Below are positions 1 through 7,276 of a stretch of 41,147 nt of DNA, in pieces. The DNA comes from an uncultured Prevotellaceae bacterium (GTDB lineage: Bacteria; Bacteroidota; Bacteroidia; Bacteroidales; Bacteroidaceae). Each line of letters starts with the position of its first letter. Within the stretch, counting starts at the first letter, position 1. Position numbers and translations under genes: made by a program. The stretch is taken from contig CADCPZ010000005.1 in NCBI GenBank assembly GCA_902803475.1, positions 1-41,147 of the forward strand, read 5' to 3'. Under the pieces are notes generated by a model. The model made no database searches. It saw only the letters and a program-made list of their open reading frames with translations, and was not told the origin of the DNA.

Positions 1-377
1 ACACTATGTTTAACTAAAAATCCTTTTCAAAATCAAAGGGAGCCTCACGGTTCACCTTTGTCATCCATGAACAATCGGTTAAACTTCTACCTTAATAAAA
101 TAACTAAAAACCTAAATCTATTACTACTAACCTAAACAATCTATTAACCTTTTGACGATGCAAAGATACAACCAATTCGGAAACCCTGCAATAGTTTGTG
201 GTATTTTCTTGCATTTTTTAGCACTTTTTTGATATAAATCAACAATTTGTGCTCGAACACAGGCAATAAACCCCTTATTTCCTTTGTGGTTTGGGAAAAT
301 AGGGTTACCTTTGAAGCCCTTCTCCAATTGTCCCTCCCTGGGCAAGCTATCGGAGGAGCTAAAAAGGGACATAAAGC
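1..377. other. Left-edge intergenic region
   Basis: No convincing coding region is visible in these 377 bases. The stretch is AT-rich up to about position 300. It holds a good leftward -7 element at 161-168, implying a leftward gene beyond the left edge with a leader of more than 150 nt. The only candidate ribosome-binding sequence for the rightward gene is GGAGGAG at 351-357, about 20 nt before its ATG, which is rather far. No perfect rightward TAnnTTTG element was found. Confidence 0.5.
161..192 (-). promoter_or_regulatory. Putative leftward promoter
   Basis: On the minus strand the sequence reads TATCTTTG (161-168), a perfect TAnnTTTG -7 box. A near-match ATTG (189-192) lies 20 bp upstream in place of the -33 TTTG. 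It would transcribe a gene beyond the left edge. Confidence 0.4.
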
Positions 378-1652
378 ATGAAAGTATTAATCGTCAATAC
401 AAGCGAACGCAACGGAGGGGCAGCTGTGGCTGCCAAACGCCTGATGAAGGCGCTGAATAACCATGGTGTGAAAGCCCAAATGTTGGTGCGCGACAAAGAG
501 ACCAACGACATCTCGGTGATAGGTTTGGGTGGCGGCATGTGTTCCCAGTGGCATTTCCTGTGGGAGCGTCTGTGCTTGTTTGTGCGGCTGCACTTCTCGC
601 GCAAGCATCTTTTCGAGATTGATATGGCGAATGCGGGTCATGATATTACGATGTTGCCAGCGTTTCAGGAAGCTGACGTCATCCATCTGCATTGGATCAA
701 TCAGGGTATGCTGTCGCTCAGCGGTATCAGGAAGATTCTGTCATCGGGCAAACCCGTGGTGTGGACGATGCATGACATCTGGCCGGCAACAGGTATCTGT
801 CATCTGACACTGGGCTGTCGTGCCTATACACATGGTTGCCATCATTGTAAATACTTGCCAGGAAAGGGTTCGTCGAATGACCTATCGACCAAGATATGGA
901 ACCGAAAACAACAGCTGTATGAGGGACAGACCATCCGTTTTGTGGCTTGCAGCAAGTGGTTGGCTGGTGAGGCAGGGAAGAGTGAACTGCTACGCAACCA
1001 GAAAGTGGTGAGCATCCCGAATCCCATTGATACCCATGTGTTCTGCCCCAAAGACCGGATCAAAGCTCGTGAAGCCTTAGGACTGCCCATAGACAAACGG
1101 CTGATCCTGTTTGTGTCGCAGCGTATCACCAATGTGAACAAAGGTATTCAATACCTGATCGATGCCTGTACGAAGATGACAGCGGAAAATCCGGACAGTC
1201 GTGAACAAACGGGTATCGTGGTGCTGGGCGGACATGCGGAGGAAGTGGTAGACAAGTTCCCGTATCCTGTCTATCCGTTGGGATATGTCAGCGACACGCA
1301 GAAGATTGTCGATGTATATAATGCCGCAGATCTCTTCGTGATGCCGTCGTTGTCGGAAAACCTGCCCAACACCATCATGGAGTCAATGGCATGCGGTGTG
1401 CCGTGTGTGGGTTTCAAGGTGGGCGGTATTCCTGAGATGATAGACCACCGAAAGAACGGCTATGTGGCGGAATACAGAAACAGTGATGACCTGGCAAAGG
1501 GCCTCTACTGGGTGCTCTATGAGGCTGATCGTGAGACGTTGAGCCATGAGGCTGTACGAAAGGTGGCACGCACCTATTCTCAACAGGCTGTAGCCTTACG
1601 TTATTCGGAACTCTATACGGAGGCTTTGGCTCATCAGCACTATCATCTTTAG
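378..1652 (+). CDS. Glycosyltransferase family 4 (GT-B fold)
   Basis: This 424-residue protein transfers a sugar from an activated donor during surface polysaccharide or O-antigen-type synthesis, most likely at the cytoplasmic face of the inner membrane. The N-terminus has a Rossmann-like start with a glycine/alanine-rich loop (NGGAAVAAKRL, about 13-23). The C-terminal half carries the GT4 donor-binding signature: SENLPNTIMES around residue 327 is the EX7E motif, followed by MACGVPCV and GGIPEMI. There is no signal peptide. The start is the first ATG of the frame and gives a normal family start (MKVLIVNTS). Its stop codon is the first unit of a 10-bp repeat array, and a GT2 gene follows 99 bp downstream, so the two probably form part of a glycan cluster. 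Donor and acceptor sugars cannot be told from sequence. Confidence 0.9.
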   Translation: MKVLIVNTSERNGGAAVAAKRLMKALNNHGVKAQMLVRDKETNDISVIGLGGGMCSQWHFLWERLCLFVRLHFSRKHLFEIDMANAGHDITMLPAFQEADVIHLHWINQGMLSLSGIRKILSSGKPVVWTMHDIWPATGICHLTLGCRAYTHGCHHCKYLPGKGSSNDLSTKIWNRKQQLYEGQTIRFVACSKWLAGEAGKSELLRNQKVVSIPNPIDTHVFCPKDRIKAREALGLPIDKRLILFVSQRITNVNKGIQYLIDACTKMTAENPDSREQTGIVVLGGHAEEVVDKFPYPVYPLGYVSDTQKIVDVYNAADLFVMPSLSENLPNTIMESMACGVPCVGFKVGGIPEMIDHRKNGYVAEYRNSDDLAKGLYWVLYEADRETLSHEAVRKVARTYSQQAVALRYSELYTEALAHQHYHL

Positions 1653-1733
1653 GAAGGCCTAGGAAGGCTTAGGAAGGCCTAGGAAAATCTAGGATGTCCT
1701 AGGAAAATCTAGGATGTCCTAGGAAATCCTAGA
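1650..1733 (+). repeat. 10-bp CTAG tandem array behind GT4 gene
   Basis: Eight full units start at 1650, 1660, 1670 and so on to 1720, with a partial unit at 1730. Each has the form TAGGAnnnYC, read in the direction of the GT4 gene, for example TAGGAAGGCC and TAGGATGTCC. The first TAG is the gene's stop codon. Units 4-7 alternate two versions, giving a 20-bp higher-order period. Seven CTAG tetranucleotides fall at 10-bp pitch. The array fills most of the spacer before the GT2 start at 1752. Confidence 0.95.
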
Positions 1734-1751
1734 AATAAAAACTTATAAAAA

Positions 1752-2528
1752 ATGATTACTTTTTCAATCATAACCATTACCTATCAAGCCGAAACGGTGT
1801 TGGAAAAGACCGTAGAGAGCGTATTGGAACAGGAATATCCGTACGTGGAGCATCTCATTGTGGATGGTGCTTCAAAAGACCGTACGGTAGCGATTGCCGA
1901 AGCATACAAGGAACGCAGTGACGCAGCAGACAATGGCCATACCATCCTCATCAGCTCTGAGCCAGACAAAGGACTGTATGATGCCATGAACAAAGGATTG
2001 GTCAAGGCAACGGGCGACTATGTCGTGTTTCTCAATGCCGGCGACTTCCTGCCTTCGGCGCATACCTTAGAGGTGGTGGCTGCGTGTGTGGGAGAAGGAG
2101 AGGAGTTGCCTGCTGTGCTGTACGGAGAGACCGATATCGTGGACAGCAACTATCAGTTTCTGCGTCATCGCCGCCTGAAGGCGCCGAAGGTATTGAACTG
2201 GCGCTCTTTCCGTTATGGTATGCTGGTGTGCCATCAGGCCTTCTATGCCCGCACCGATCTCGCGCGTACCTTATTATATAATACAGCGTATCGGCACTCT
2301 GCTGATGTCGATTGGTGCATCCGTGTGATGAAAGAAGCGGAGAAGCGTGGTCTGCCGCTACGACAGGTTGATGCTGTCATTGCAAATTTCCTGGCTGGAG
2401 GTGACTCCAAACAGAACCATCGCGCATCTTTGAACGAACGTTTCCATGTGATGTGCAAACATTATGGCGTCCTAATGACAGTCGTTATGCATTTGTGGTT
2501 TGTCGTTCGTGGTATTTTTAAGAAATAA
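1752..2528 (+). CDS. Glycosyltransferase family 2 (GT-A fold)
   Basis: This 258-residue single-domain enzyme is a family 2 sugar transferase. The N-terminus MITFSIITITYQAE is the classic GT2 nucleotide-binding strand, followed by VESVLEQEYPYVEHLIVDGASKDRT. The acidic metal/nucleotide site is NAGD near residue 97. A hydrophobic C-terminal stretch (MTVVMHLWFVVRGIF) could be a membrane anchor. It resembles WcaA/colanic-acid-type GT2 proteins in which the domain starts at residue 1. The ATG lies 18 nt after the CTAG array. It is probably cotranscribed with the GT4 gene, although the array separates the two. Substrate is unknown. Confidence 0.88.
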   Translation: MITFSIITITYQAETVLEKTVESVLEQEYPYVEHLIVDGASKDRTVAIAEAYKERSDAADNGHTILISSEPDKGLYDAMNKGLVKATGDYVVFLNAGDFLPSAHTLEVVAACVGEGEELPAVLYGETDIVDSNYQFLRHRRLKAPKVLNWRSFRYGMLVCHQAFYARTDLARTLLYNTAYRHSADVDWCIRVMKEAEKRGLPLRQVDAVIANFLAGGDSKQNHRASLNERFHVMCKHYGVLMTVVMHLWFVVRGIFKK

Positions 2529-2533
2529 ACAAC

Positions 2534-2566
2534 AAAGGCGTTCAAACCAATTGTCTGAACGCCTTT
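2534..2566. terminator. Bidirectional terminator between GT2 and M23 genes
   Basis: Arms AAAGGCGTTCA (2534-2544) and TGAACGCCTTT (2556-2566) form a perfect 11-bp stem with an 11-nt loop. On the minus strand the stem is followed by TTGTTGTTTATTTC, so it works best for the leftward M23 gene. It also closes the rightward GT2 gene. Confidence 0.8.
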
Positions 2567-2579
2567 GCATATTCTAATC

Positions 2580-2601
2580 TTACTCCTTTACTCCTTACTC
2601 T
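2580..2601 (-). repeat. Short 7-bp stop-linked repeat behind M23 gene
   Basis: On the coding strand the sequence at and after the M23 stop reads as repeats of GGAGTAA, three units spaced 8 and then 7 bp apart. Each carries a TAA, and the first TAA is the M23 stop codon. It is a minimal version of the longer heptamer arrays elsewhere in the window. Confidence 0.55.
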
Positions 2602-3365
2602 ACTTTACCCGTTACATCACTGGGCTTGTAGCCGTGGTCATCGTTCTTGCCACGCATGCGGGTTGCCTGAACAGACTCATTTTCATACGTGTTTTTGCGG
2701 AAAATATAGTAGTCGCCGATAACATCCTGATTCTTGAAGTCGAACATCAAGGCAGGGTTCAGAGCAACGCCGCAGAGACGCGTTTCGAAATGAAGGTGAG
2801 AACCCGTGCTACGTCCCGTATTGCCGCCTAATCCGATCGGTTGTCCGGCACGGACGGTCTGGTTTTCACGTACAAGCTGTTTGCTCATGTGTCCGTAGAT
2901 AGTTTCCAAACCATTGTTATGGCGAATCACAACATAGTTTCCGTATCCGTTAGCTTCATATCTTACAATACGAACTTTTCCAGAGAATGCAGCATAGATG
3001 GTATCGCCGATATATACTTTGATATCCAATCCCTTGTGCTGGCGACCCCAACGACGTCCGAAATTACTGGTAATCACACGGCTACGGGTTGGCATAGCAA
3101 AACCACGAAGGTCGATTTTATAGGTCTCTGGCAGGGTTGTGGCCTTGTGAGCATAGCGGTTGTCCCAATCCTGATAGAGGTCTGCTGAGGGGTTTTCAAA
3201 TGATTCTCTTTCCATCATGCCTTTGACTACCATCGAGTCAACAGCTTTCATTTTTCGGTCAACGGGAGCCTGACGTGCCAACAGATCCTGAGCGGATGCG
3301 GACATTGACGTCAAGGTCATGATAGAACACAATACAGTTGTCTTTATAGTCTTTTTAAAATTCAT
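2595..3365 (-). CDS. M23 family metallopeptidase (LytM/peptidoglycan endopeptidase type)
   Basis: This predicted exported protein of 256 residues cleaves, or by analogy regulates cleavage of, peptidoglycan cross-bridges. I chose the ATG at 3365 because it gives a clean signal peptide (MNFKKTIK, then a hydrophobic core ending SASAQ). Upstream in-frame ATGs at 3380 and 3407 would put about 5-14 residues before it. The M23 zinc site is complete: HKGLD (H110, D114), YGH (about H159) and HLHF (H190, H192). The N-terminal ~70 residues are a poorly conserved linker. The protein lacks LysM or coiled-coil domains. It has its own promoter at 3495-3502, so it is separate from recG upstream. Confidence 0.88.
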   Translation of the reverse strand: MNFKKTIKTTVLCSIMTLTSMSASAQDLLARQAPVDRKMKAVDSMVVKGMMERESFENPSADLYQDWDNRYAHKATTLPETYKIDLRGFAMPTRSRVITSNFGRRWGRQHKGLDIKVYIGDTIYAAFSGKVRIVRYEANGYGNYVVIRHNNGLETIYGHMSKQLVRENQTVRAGQPIGLGGNTGRSTGSHLHFETRLCGVALNPALMFDFKNQDVIGDYYIFRKNTYENESVQATRMRGKNDDHGYKPSDVTGKVE

Positions 3366-3683
3366 AATTCGTTTAAACATTATTTGATAGATCTCCGAAT
3401 GGAACATCTAATGCTCCGAATGGAGCCTCTTTGTTGTCCCCTTTCATCTTCCACGAAAAACCATACAAAAGGACGTGAAAAACAAAAATCGCTGCAAAGA
3501 TAACGCATTGTTCTGGAAAAAGTTGTATGAATATTGTATAATTAACAGTTTTTATTGGACTTTTAAGGACTTTAGGGACTTTTAAACTCATAAAAACAAT
3601 AACTTTAGTCCCTCAACCCTTATCCCTTAACCCTTAACCTTTAACCTTTCACCTTTCACTTTTCACCTTTCACCTTTCACCTC
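3366..3683. other. recG-M23 intergenic region
   Basis: This 318-bp spacer holds, from right to left, the 7-bp array behind recG (3608-3684), three near-repeats of GGACTTTTAA at 3557-3587, the M23 promoter (3495-3502) and a leader of about 130 nt. In the leader, CTCCGAATGGA occurs twice, at 3393-3403 and 3414-3424. No gene is visible. Confidence 0.7.
3495..3502 (-). promoter_or_regulatory. -7 box for M23 gene
   Basis: The minus strand reads TATCTTTG, a perfect Bacteroidetes TAnnTTTG -7 element, followed by C. No TTTG is found 19-20 bp upstream, so the -33 box is weak. The leader would be about 130 nt. Confidence 0.6.
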
Positions 3684-3684
3684 C
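3608..3684 (-). repeat. 7-bp tandem array behind recG
   Basis: Eleven consecutive 7-bp units in exact register, read with recG as AAAGGTG or AAAGGTT variants (the last ones AAGGGTT). The junction of each pair makes TGA or TAA. The array starts directly at the recG stop codon (TAG, 3684-3686). Confidence 0.92.
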
Positions 3685-5783
3685 TACGATATCGCTGCCC
3701 AATTGATATTGGTTTTCCGTAAAGCCGCAAGACGGTTCCAAAGTATTTGATAGACCGATTTTTCACAAGTGGGATCGTCATCGATGATTTTCTGTGCCTC
3801 GTCACGGGCGAGTTGCACGATTTGTCCGTCGCGGGCGATATCGGCAATTTTCAGGTCAAAAGCCATACCACTTTGTTGCGTGCCCTCCAGATCACCAGGA
3901 CCGCGTAGTTTCAGGTCGGCTTCAGCAATACGGAAACCGTCATTGGTTTCACACATGATATCAATTCGCTTGCGTGTTTCGGTGCTGAGTTGCTGACCGG
4001 TAACGAGGATGCAATAGCTCTGGTCGGCACCACGTCCCACACGGCCACGTAGCTGGTGCAACTGTGACAGTCCGAACCGCTGTGCTTCCAATATCACCAT
4101 TACCGATGCATTCGGAACGTTGACACCCACCTCAATGACAGTGGTGGCAACGAGAATCTGGGTTTCACCGCGGACGAAGCGTGCCATCTCGGCTTCTTTT
4201 TCCTTCGACTTCATTTGTCCGTGAATCTTGCTCATGCGCAGGTCTGGGAAGATTTCTTTCAGTCCCTCGTACCCCTGTTCCAGGTTTTTCAAGTCCATCT
4301 TCTCGCTTTCCTTGATGAGCGGGAACACGATATAGACCTGTCTGCCTTCAGCCACTTGCTGACGGATACCTTGATAAAGACTTGTTGTCTGGTTGTCGTA
4401 TTTGTGAATGGTTTGAATGGGTTTGCGTCCTGGTGGCAGCTCATCGATGATACTCACGTCAAGATCTCCGTAGATGGTCATGGCGAGTGTACGAGGAATC
4501 GGTGTTGCTGTCATAACCAATACATGTGGGGGATTCTCGCTCTTCGCCCATAGTTTGGCTCGTTGGGCTACACCGAAGCGGTGCTGTTCATCGACGACGG
4601 CCAGTCCCAAATGGTGAAATTGCACGTTGTCTTCGATGACAGCATGTGTGCCTACGAGGATTTGCACTTCACCGGTGATGAGTCCTTGAAGAACAGCCTC
4701 GCGACGCTTTCCTTTCACGATGCCTGTGAGCAGTTCCACCCGTAATTCCATTCCTTTCAAGAAGTCGGTAATAGTCTGCAGGTGTTGTTCGGCAAGAATC
4801 TCCGTCGGTGCCATGATACACGCCTGATAGCCGTTATCGATAGCAATGAGCATGGACATCAAGGCTACCAATGTTTTTCCGGAGCCTACATCACCTTGTA
4901 GTAAACGGTTCATCTGTCTGCCAGAGTTCATATCGGCACGAATTTCATGCATCACCCGTTTCTGGGCACCCGTCAGTTCAAAGGGTAGGTTTTCCTTGTA
5001 AAACCTGTTAAACTGTTCGCCAACACGTGGGAAAAGGTAACCGCGGTATTTCCGTCGCTGGTCGCTGGCATAGCGCAGGATGTTCAGTTGCACGTAAAAC
5101 AGTTCCTCAAATTTCAGTCTGAGGCGTGCCCGTTGCATCTCGTCAGTGCTCTTAGGATAATGGACCTGTCGGAAGGCTGCATCACGACTGATAAGTCGCA
5201 GGCGCTCTGTGATAAACGGTGGCAATGTTTCTGCTAATGGCACCGTGAGCTTTGTCAACAGCGTACGTACGAGTTTCTCGATAGCACGTGAGTTCAGTCC
5301 GCTGTTCTTCATCTTCTCCGTTGTCACATAGTAGGGCTGCATACCCATTTCCGAGAGCTGCAGTTTATCCGCATCATCTATATCGGGATGTGTTAGCTGA
5401 TATCTTCCATTGAAAATGCCAGGCTTTCCAAAGACAATGTATTCCTTGTTGGTCTGGTATTGCTGGTAGATATACTTCGAACCATTGAACCAGACGAGGT
5501 CACAGACACCATGCCCGTCGGTGAAATGGGCCACAATGCGTTTCTTTCGGCGGCCCATCTCAAACTCCTCGAAACTCAGAATCTTCCCCTTTAATTGTAC
5601 AAACGGCATGTCTGCCGACAGTTCTGAGATGTGATAGATGCGGCTGCGATCGACATATTTATAAGGATAGTACTCCAAGAGGTCACCATAGGTATTGATA
5701 CCAAGTTCTTTGCTTAGTATCTCACTCCGACGCGGACCGACGCCCGTCAGGTATTTGATGTCTTGGTCGAGGATGTCGAGCAT
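3684..5783 (-). CDS. recG: ATP-dependent DNA helicase RecG
   Basis: RecG remodels stalled replication forks and branched recombination intermediates. The 699-residue length is normal. An N-terminal helix-hairpin-like segment (LTGVGPRRSEIL, 12-23) leads into the wedge OB-fold domain (about 60-150) that splits fork DNA. The helicase core follows: Walker A GDVGSGKT (297-304), DEQH box (398-401), ATPIPRT (motif III), and the C-terminal helicase half with QLRGRVGRG (motif VI) and the C-terminal RecG region. It is the third gene of the leftward DJ-1-ispD-recG block, 55 bp after ispD, with part of the CTAG array filling that gap. No internal promoter is evident. Confidence 0.97.
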   Translation of the reverse strand: MLDILDQDIKYLTGVGPRRSEILSKELGINTYGDLLEYYPYKYVDRSRIYHISELSADMPFVQLKGKILSFEEFEMGRRKKRIVAHFTDGHGVCDLVWFNGSKYIYQQYQTNKEYIVFGKPGIFNGRYQLTHPDIDDADKLQLSEMGMQPYYVTTEKMKNSGLNSRAIEKLVRTLLTKLTVPLAETLPPFITERLRLISRDAAFRQVHYPKSTDEMQRARLRLKFEELFYVQLNILRYASDQRRKYRGYLFPRVGEQFNRFYKENLPFELTGAQKRVMHEIRADMNSGRQMNRLLQGDVGSGKTLVALMSMLIAIDNGYQACIMAPTEILAEQHLQTITDFLKGMELRVELLTGIVKGKRREAVLQGLITGEVQILVGTHAVIEDNVQFHHLGLAVVDEQHRFGVAQRAKLWAKSENPPHVLVMTATPIPRTLAMTIYGDLDVSIIDELPPGRKPIQTIHKYDNQTTSLYQGIRQQVAEGRQVYIVFPLIKESEKMDLKNLEQGYEGLKEIFPDLRMSKIHGQMKSKEKEAEMARFVRGETQILVATTVIEVGVNVPNASVMVILEAQRFGLSQLHQLRGRVGRGADQSYCILVTGQQLSTETRKRIDIMCETNDGFRIAEADLKLRGPGDLEGTQQSGMAFDLKIADIARDGQIVQLARDEAQKIIDDDPTCEKSVYQILWNRLAALRKTNINWAAIS

Positions 5784-5798
5784 TTTTTTTCTTGAGGG

Positions 5799-5862
5799 CT
5801 AGCTTTTTCTAGGAGGTTCTAGGAGGTTCTAGGAGGTTCTAGGAGGTTCTAGTTTTTCCTAG
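5799..5862 (-). repeat. 10-bp CTAG tandem array at ispD 3' end
   Basis: Seven CTAG tetranucleotides lie at exactly 10-bp pitch (5799, 5809, 5819, 5829, 5839, 5849, 5859). On the ispD strand most units read TAGAACCTCC. The ispD stop codon is the CTA/TAG at 5839-5841, so two units are inside the ispD coding region. The array ends about 15 bp before the recG start codon. Confidence 0.95.
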
Positions 5863-6549
5863 GATGATTCCTTCTGCTATTTGAAGATCGTAGGGGGTGG
5901 TCAGTTTGATGTTTTCACGATTCCCATCTACCATGACGACCTTGTCGCCAAGTGCTTCGATAACCGATGCATCATCGGTGAACATCTCACTGTAGGGTTG
6001 CCGGAATGCACGTTTGGCGAGCTGGATATCGAAAGTTTGCGGCGTCTGTACAATACGGTATTCGCTTCGCAGTACGTTTCTGCCGCTTCCGTCAGGGGCT
6101 ATGTGACGCAAGGTATCGGTCACAGGCAGTACCGGCAGTGCAGCTCCTTGTGTTCTGGCGGCTTCATAGCAGGCATCAATGACCTCTAATGATACGAAAG
6201 GACGCACACCATCATGGATGCCGACCACTCCACAGGCATCATCGGGTATCAGTGCCACTCCGTTCTTCGAAGAGTGGAAACGTGTTTCGCCACCGTCAGC
6301 AATCTGATGAGGAACGGTGAAACCGTGCTTTTGACAGAGTGCTCGCCAAAAATCTTGTTGCTCATGTGGTAGGACGAGGATAATTTCAAGTCCGGCCTTC
6401 CCTGCTACTTGCTGTCGTTTGGCATAGTCATAAAACCGCTGCAGCGTATGCATCAGCACCGGTTTCCCACCAATCGGCAGAAACTGCTTGGGAATCTCCG
6501 TACCCATCCTGAGTCCTTTTCCTCCAGCAACAACAATGATATAATTCAT
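5839..6549 (-). CDS. ispD: 2-C-methyl-D-erythritol 4-phosphate cytidylyltransferase
   Basis: IspD converts MEP and CTP to CDP-ME in the non-mevalonate isoprenoid pathway, in the cytosol. The protein has 236 residues, the usual length. The N-terminal CTP-binding loop is [16 protein letters not shown] (about 8-23), with GGETRFHSS and HDGVRPF further on and TDDASVIE in the substrate region. It begins 6 bp after the DJ-1 gene's stop, so the two are translationally close. The last residues, GKTRTS, are encoded by the 10-bp CTAG array rather than by normal family sequence, and the stop codon is itself a repeat unit. The catalytic core is complete, so function should be intact. Confidence 0.96.
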   Translation of the reverse strand: MNYIIVVAGGKGLRMGTEIPKQFLPIGGKPVLMHTLQRFYDYAKRQQVAGKAGLEIILVLPHEQQDFWRALCQKHGFTVPHQIADGGETRFHSSKNGVALIPDDACGVVGIHDGVRPFVSLEVIDACYEAARTQGAALPVLPVTDTLRHIAPDGSGRNVLRSEYRIVQTPQTFDIQLAKRAFRQPYSEMFTDDASVIEALGDKVVMVDGNRENIKLTTPYDLQIAEGIILGKTRTS

Positions 6550-6555
6550 GATGCA

Positions 6556-7122
6556 TTACGCATTGATAAGGTGCGTGTATCTCATTCCTGTTTCGATAGA
6601 CTCCACGGCCTCTTCCTCGCGGAAGTAGGAGAGGATTTTGTAACCATAGGGGAATGCGGCAGCAGGACCTTCACCTGTGGTGATGTTACCGTCTTCAGTC
6701 ACAAGTTCTGCCGTGTATTCAGCACCCGTAAGGAATTTTTCAAACCCAGGATAACAGGTTGCCTGTTTTCCTTTTAGGATGCCCAGTCCGCCAAGGACCA
6801 TCGGAGCAGCACAGATGGCACCGATGCGTTTGCCCTGTTCGTGCTGGCGCAATAACACCTCTGCTAACTGTTTGTGGTCTCTCAGGTTGGTTGCTCCTGG
6901 CATACCGCCAGGCAACAACAGCATATCGGCATCAGCAAAGTCGCCTGCAGCCTCGAATGTCGTATCTGCTTTGACTGTTACCCCATGAGCACTCTCCACA
7001 AACTCGTTGTCCATGATGCTGACTGTTATTACTTCTACGCCTCCGCGACGCAGGATGTCCACAGGAGCCAATGCCTCGATATCCTCGAAGCCATCAGCGA
7101 GAAATTCATAAACTTTTGCCAT
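6556..7122 (-). CDS. DJ-1/PfpI family protein (YajL-like)
   Basis: This 188-residue cytosolic protein belongs to the DJ-1/YajL branch of the DJ-1/PfpI superfamily, whose members are linked to oxidative or carbonyl stress protection; the exact reaction is debated. The conserved cysteine is in GAICAAP (C104) on the nucleophile elbow, and the partner glutamate is E16 in FEDIEA. LLLPGGMPGATNL (68-80) is a typical family signature. It is the first gene of the leftward ispD-recG block, with a divergent promoter region shared with nadK. The tie to isoprenoid or DNA repair genes is probably only cotranscription. Confidence 0.93.
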   Translation of the reverse strand: MAKVYEFLADGFEDIEALAPVDILRRGGVEVITVSIMDNEFVESAHGVTVKADTTFEAAGDFADADMLLLPGGMPGATNLRDHKQLAEVLLRQHEQGKRIGAICAAPMVLGGLGILKGKQATCYPGFEKFLTGAEYTAELVTEDGNITTGEGPAAAFPYGYKILSYFREEEAVESIETGMRYTHLINA

Positions 7123-7135
7123 AATTATGAATGAT

Positions 7136-7169
7136 TTTGTACTTATTTCGATGAAAATCGTTATTTTTG
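7136..7169 (+). promoter_or_regulatory. Putative nadK promoter
   Basis: TTTG (7136-7139) and TATTTTTG (7162-7169) are separated by 22 bp, slightly longer than the usual spacing. The predicted leader is about 100 nt and overlaps the divergent DJ-1 promoter. Confidence 0.5.
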
Positions 7170-7197
7170 CACCGTATTAGTAGATGCAATGATGTTG

Positions 7198-7205
7198 CAA
7201 AAGTA
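7198..7205 (-). promoter_or_regulatory. -7 box for DJ-1/ispD/recG block
   Basis: The minus strand reads TACTTTTG, a perfect TAnnTTTG match, about 75 nt upstream of the DJ-1 start. The nearest upstream TTTG is 23 bp away, longer than the usual 19-21 bp spacing, so the -33 contact is uncertain. Confidence 0.5.
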
Positions 7206-7276
7206 CAAATTATTTGGCAATCAACCATCAAATAGAAGAGAAAACTTAAAGTAGGGAGTTAAATAAGGAAGTTAAA

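Noticed and set aside
1650..1733. The tandem arrays as CRISPR repeats
   Set aside because: Units are 7-10 bp, head to tail, without spacers, and no cas genes are near.
1650..1733. CTAG array as an intrinsic terminator
   Set aside because: Only weak 6-bp pairings are possible, there is no T-tract, and another co-directional gene starts 18 nt later.
5799..5862. Repeated AGGAGG in the plus strand as ribosome-binding sites
   Set aside because: No plus-strand gene starts there, and this phylum makes little use of Shine-Dalgarno pairing.
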